Positions 63,767 through 64,000 of a DNA stretch of 64,000 bases are shown here, piece by piece. The notes beneath the pieces were generated by a model. The model ran no database searches, was not told the origin of the DNA, and worked only from the letters and a program-made list of their open reading frames with translations. Both the position numbers and the translations under genes were made by a program. How positions within the stretch are numbered: the stretch's first letter is position 1; every line of letters begins with the position of its first letter. The DNA comes from Chitinophagaceae bacterium (GTDB lineage: Bacteria; Bacteroidota; Bacteroidia; Chitinophagales; Chitinophagaceae): the NCBI GenBank assembly GCA_947446645.1, contig CANFHA010000008.1:62001-126000 (forward strand), read 5' to 3'.

Positions 63767-64000
63767 TTAATCAAGTTTTATTGTGCCAATCTCTTTTTTT
63801 AAATTCAAAAGAAAAACTGTCGCAGCATCCCAAATAATAGCATAATCAATCCTAAAATATTCATGTACAAAAATATTCCTTAATCCTATCATTTTGTGCC
63901 ATTCTACGCTGGGATACTTATCCCTTGTATTATCAGTAATATGGTTTGCCGCTTCTCCTATTATCTCCAGCCATTTTACCACTGCGATCCTTAGAACATG
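63767..64000 (-). CDS. HepT-like (DUF86) protein, cut by the window edge
   Basis: The visible 71 residues after GTG 63982 carry the HEPN toxin motif R-N-I-F-V-H-E-Y in KMIGLRNIFVHEYFRIDY (R-x4-H-x-Y) and the DUF86 opening VVKWLEIIGEAANHI. The frame stays open beyond 63982 to 64000 (HVLRIA), so the start is outside the window. HepT proteins normally pair with an MntA nucleotidyltransferase antitoxin, which would be just past the edge. Confidence 0.8.
   Translation of the reverse strand, partial: HVLRIAVVKWLEIIGEAANHITDNTRDKYPSVEWHKMIGLRNIFVHEYFRIDYAIIWDAATVFLLNLKKEIGTIKLD

Overview
The window looks like a chromosomal segment of a Bacteroidota bacterium, most likely Chitinophagaceae-like. I infer this from the many -7 boxes of the TAnnTTTG type, the lack of Shine-Dalgarno sequences, type IX secretion (T9SS) C-terminal tails, DUF4199 and BatA-type proteins, and a nuo operon of the Bacteroidota kind. 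It is a mix of housekeeping genes, surface-protein genes and several small accessory patches. No rRNA, complete tRNA or CRISPR array was found.

Layout. 1-4.1 kb: scar of a Mu-like prophage (DUF935 portal-like protein, a small tail-type protein, a putative DNA-binding protein) with duplicated gene 3' ends, a REP-like hairpin and heptanucleotide repeats. 4.2-8.6 kb: acetyltransferase, msrB, gyrB and an ArsR-SRPBCC operon with two operator-like palindromes at its promoter. 8.7-17.7 kb: lipoprotein-type TPR histidine kinase, PagL-like deacylase, DUF502, serC, DUF1015, aldo-keto reductase, redoxin, AraC regulator. 17.7-20 kb: two ParE/RelE toxin-antitoxin pairs around rpmH-rnpA-yidD; rpmH is only 51 codons long and rnpA has no standard start codon. 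20-24 kb: BatA-like VWA protein, a dihydroorotase-like protein lacking its metal ligands, DUF4199. 24-28.3 kb: a 31-bp palindrome, a frameshifted ORF6N gene, a broken flippase gene, an intact glycosyltransferase, a MauE-thioredoxin fusion. 28.3-34.1 kb: a two-component system (TPR kinase plus LuxR-type regulator) flanked by a lipoprotein gene and an outer-membrane protein gene, both with the same 18-bp palindrome at the same distance upstream of the -7 box. 34.2-48.2 kb: LETM1-like protein, FKBP, three very large T9SS surface proteins, and a sigma-like gene followed by a frameshifted membrane-anchor/beta-barrel gene. 48.4-54.6 kb: secreted protein, MFS transporter, and two orphan genes framed by repeats that resemble tRNA 3' ends. 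54.9-56.3 kb: DUF4143 ATPase with an array of TTAGGTCA palindromes upstream. 56.3-63.7 kb: nuoH-I-J-K-L-M-N of respiratory complex I. At the right edge lies a partial HepT-like gene.

The strongest candidates for something undescribed are the palindrome-defined regulon around the 29-33 kb two-component system, the TTAGGTCA palindrome array at 56.1 kb, the repeat-framed orphan genes at 52.3-54.1 kb, and a family of period-7 repeats in many intergenic gaps. Several genes are broken by single-base changes in homopolymer runs; these may be real decay or assembly error and need checking on reads.
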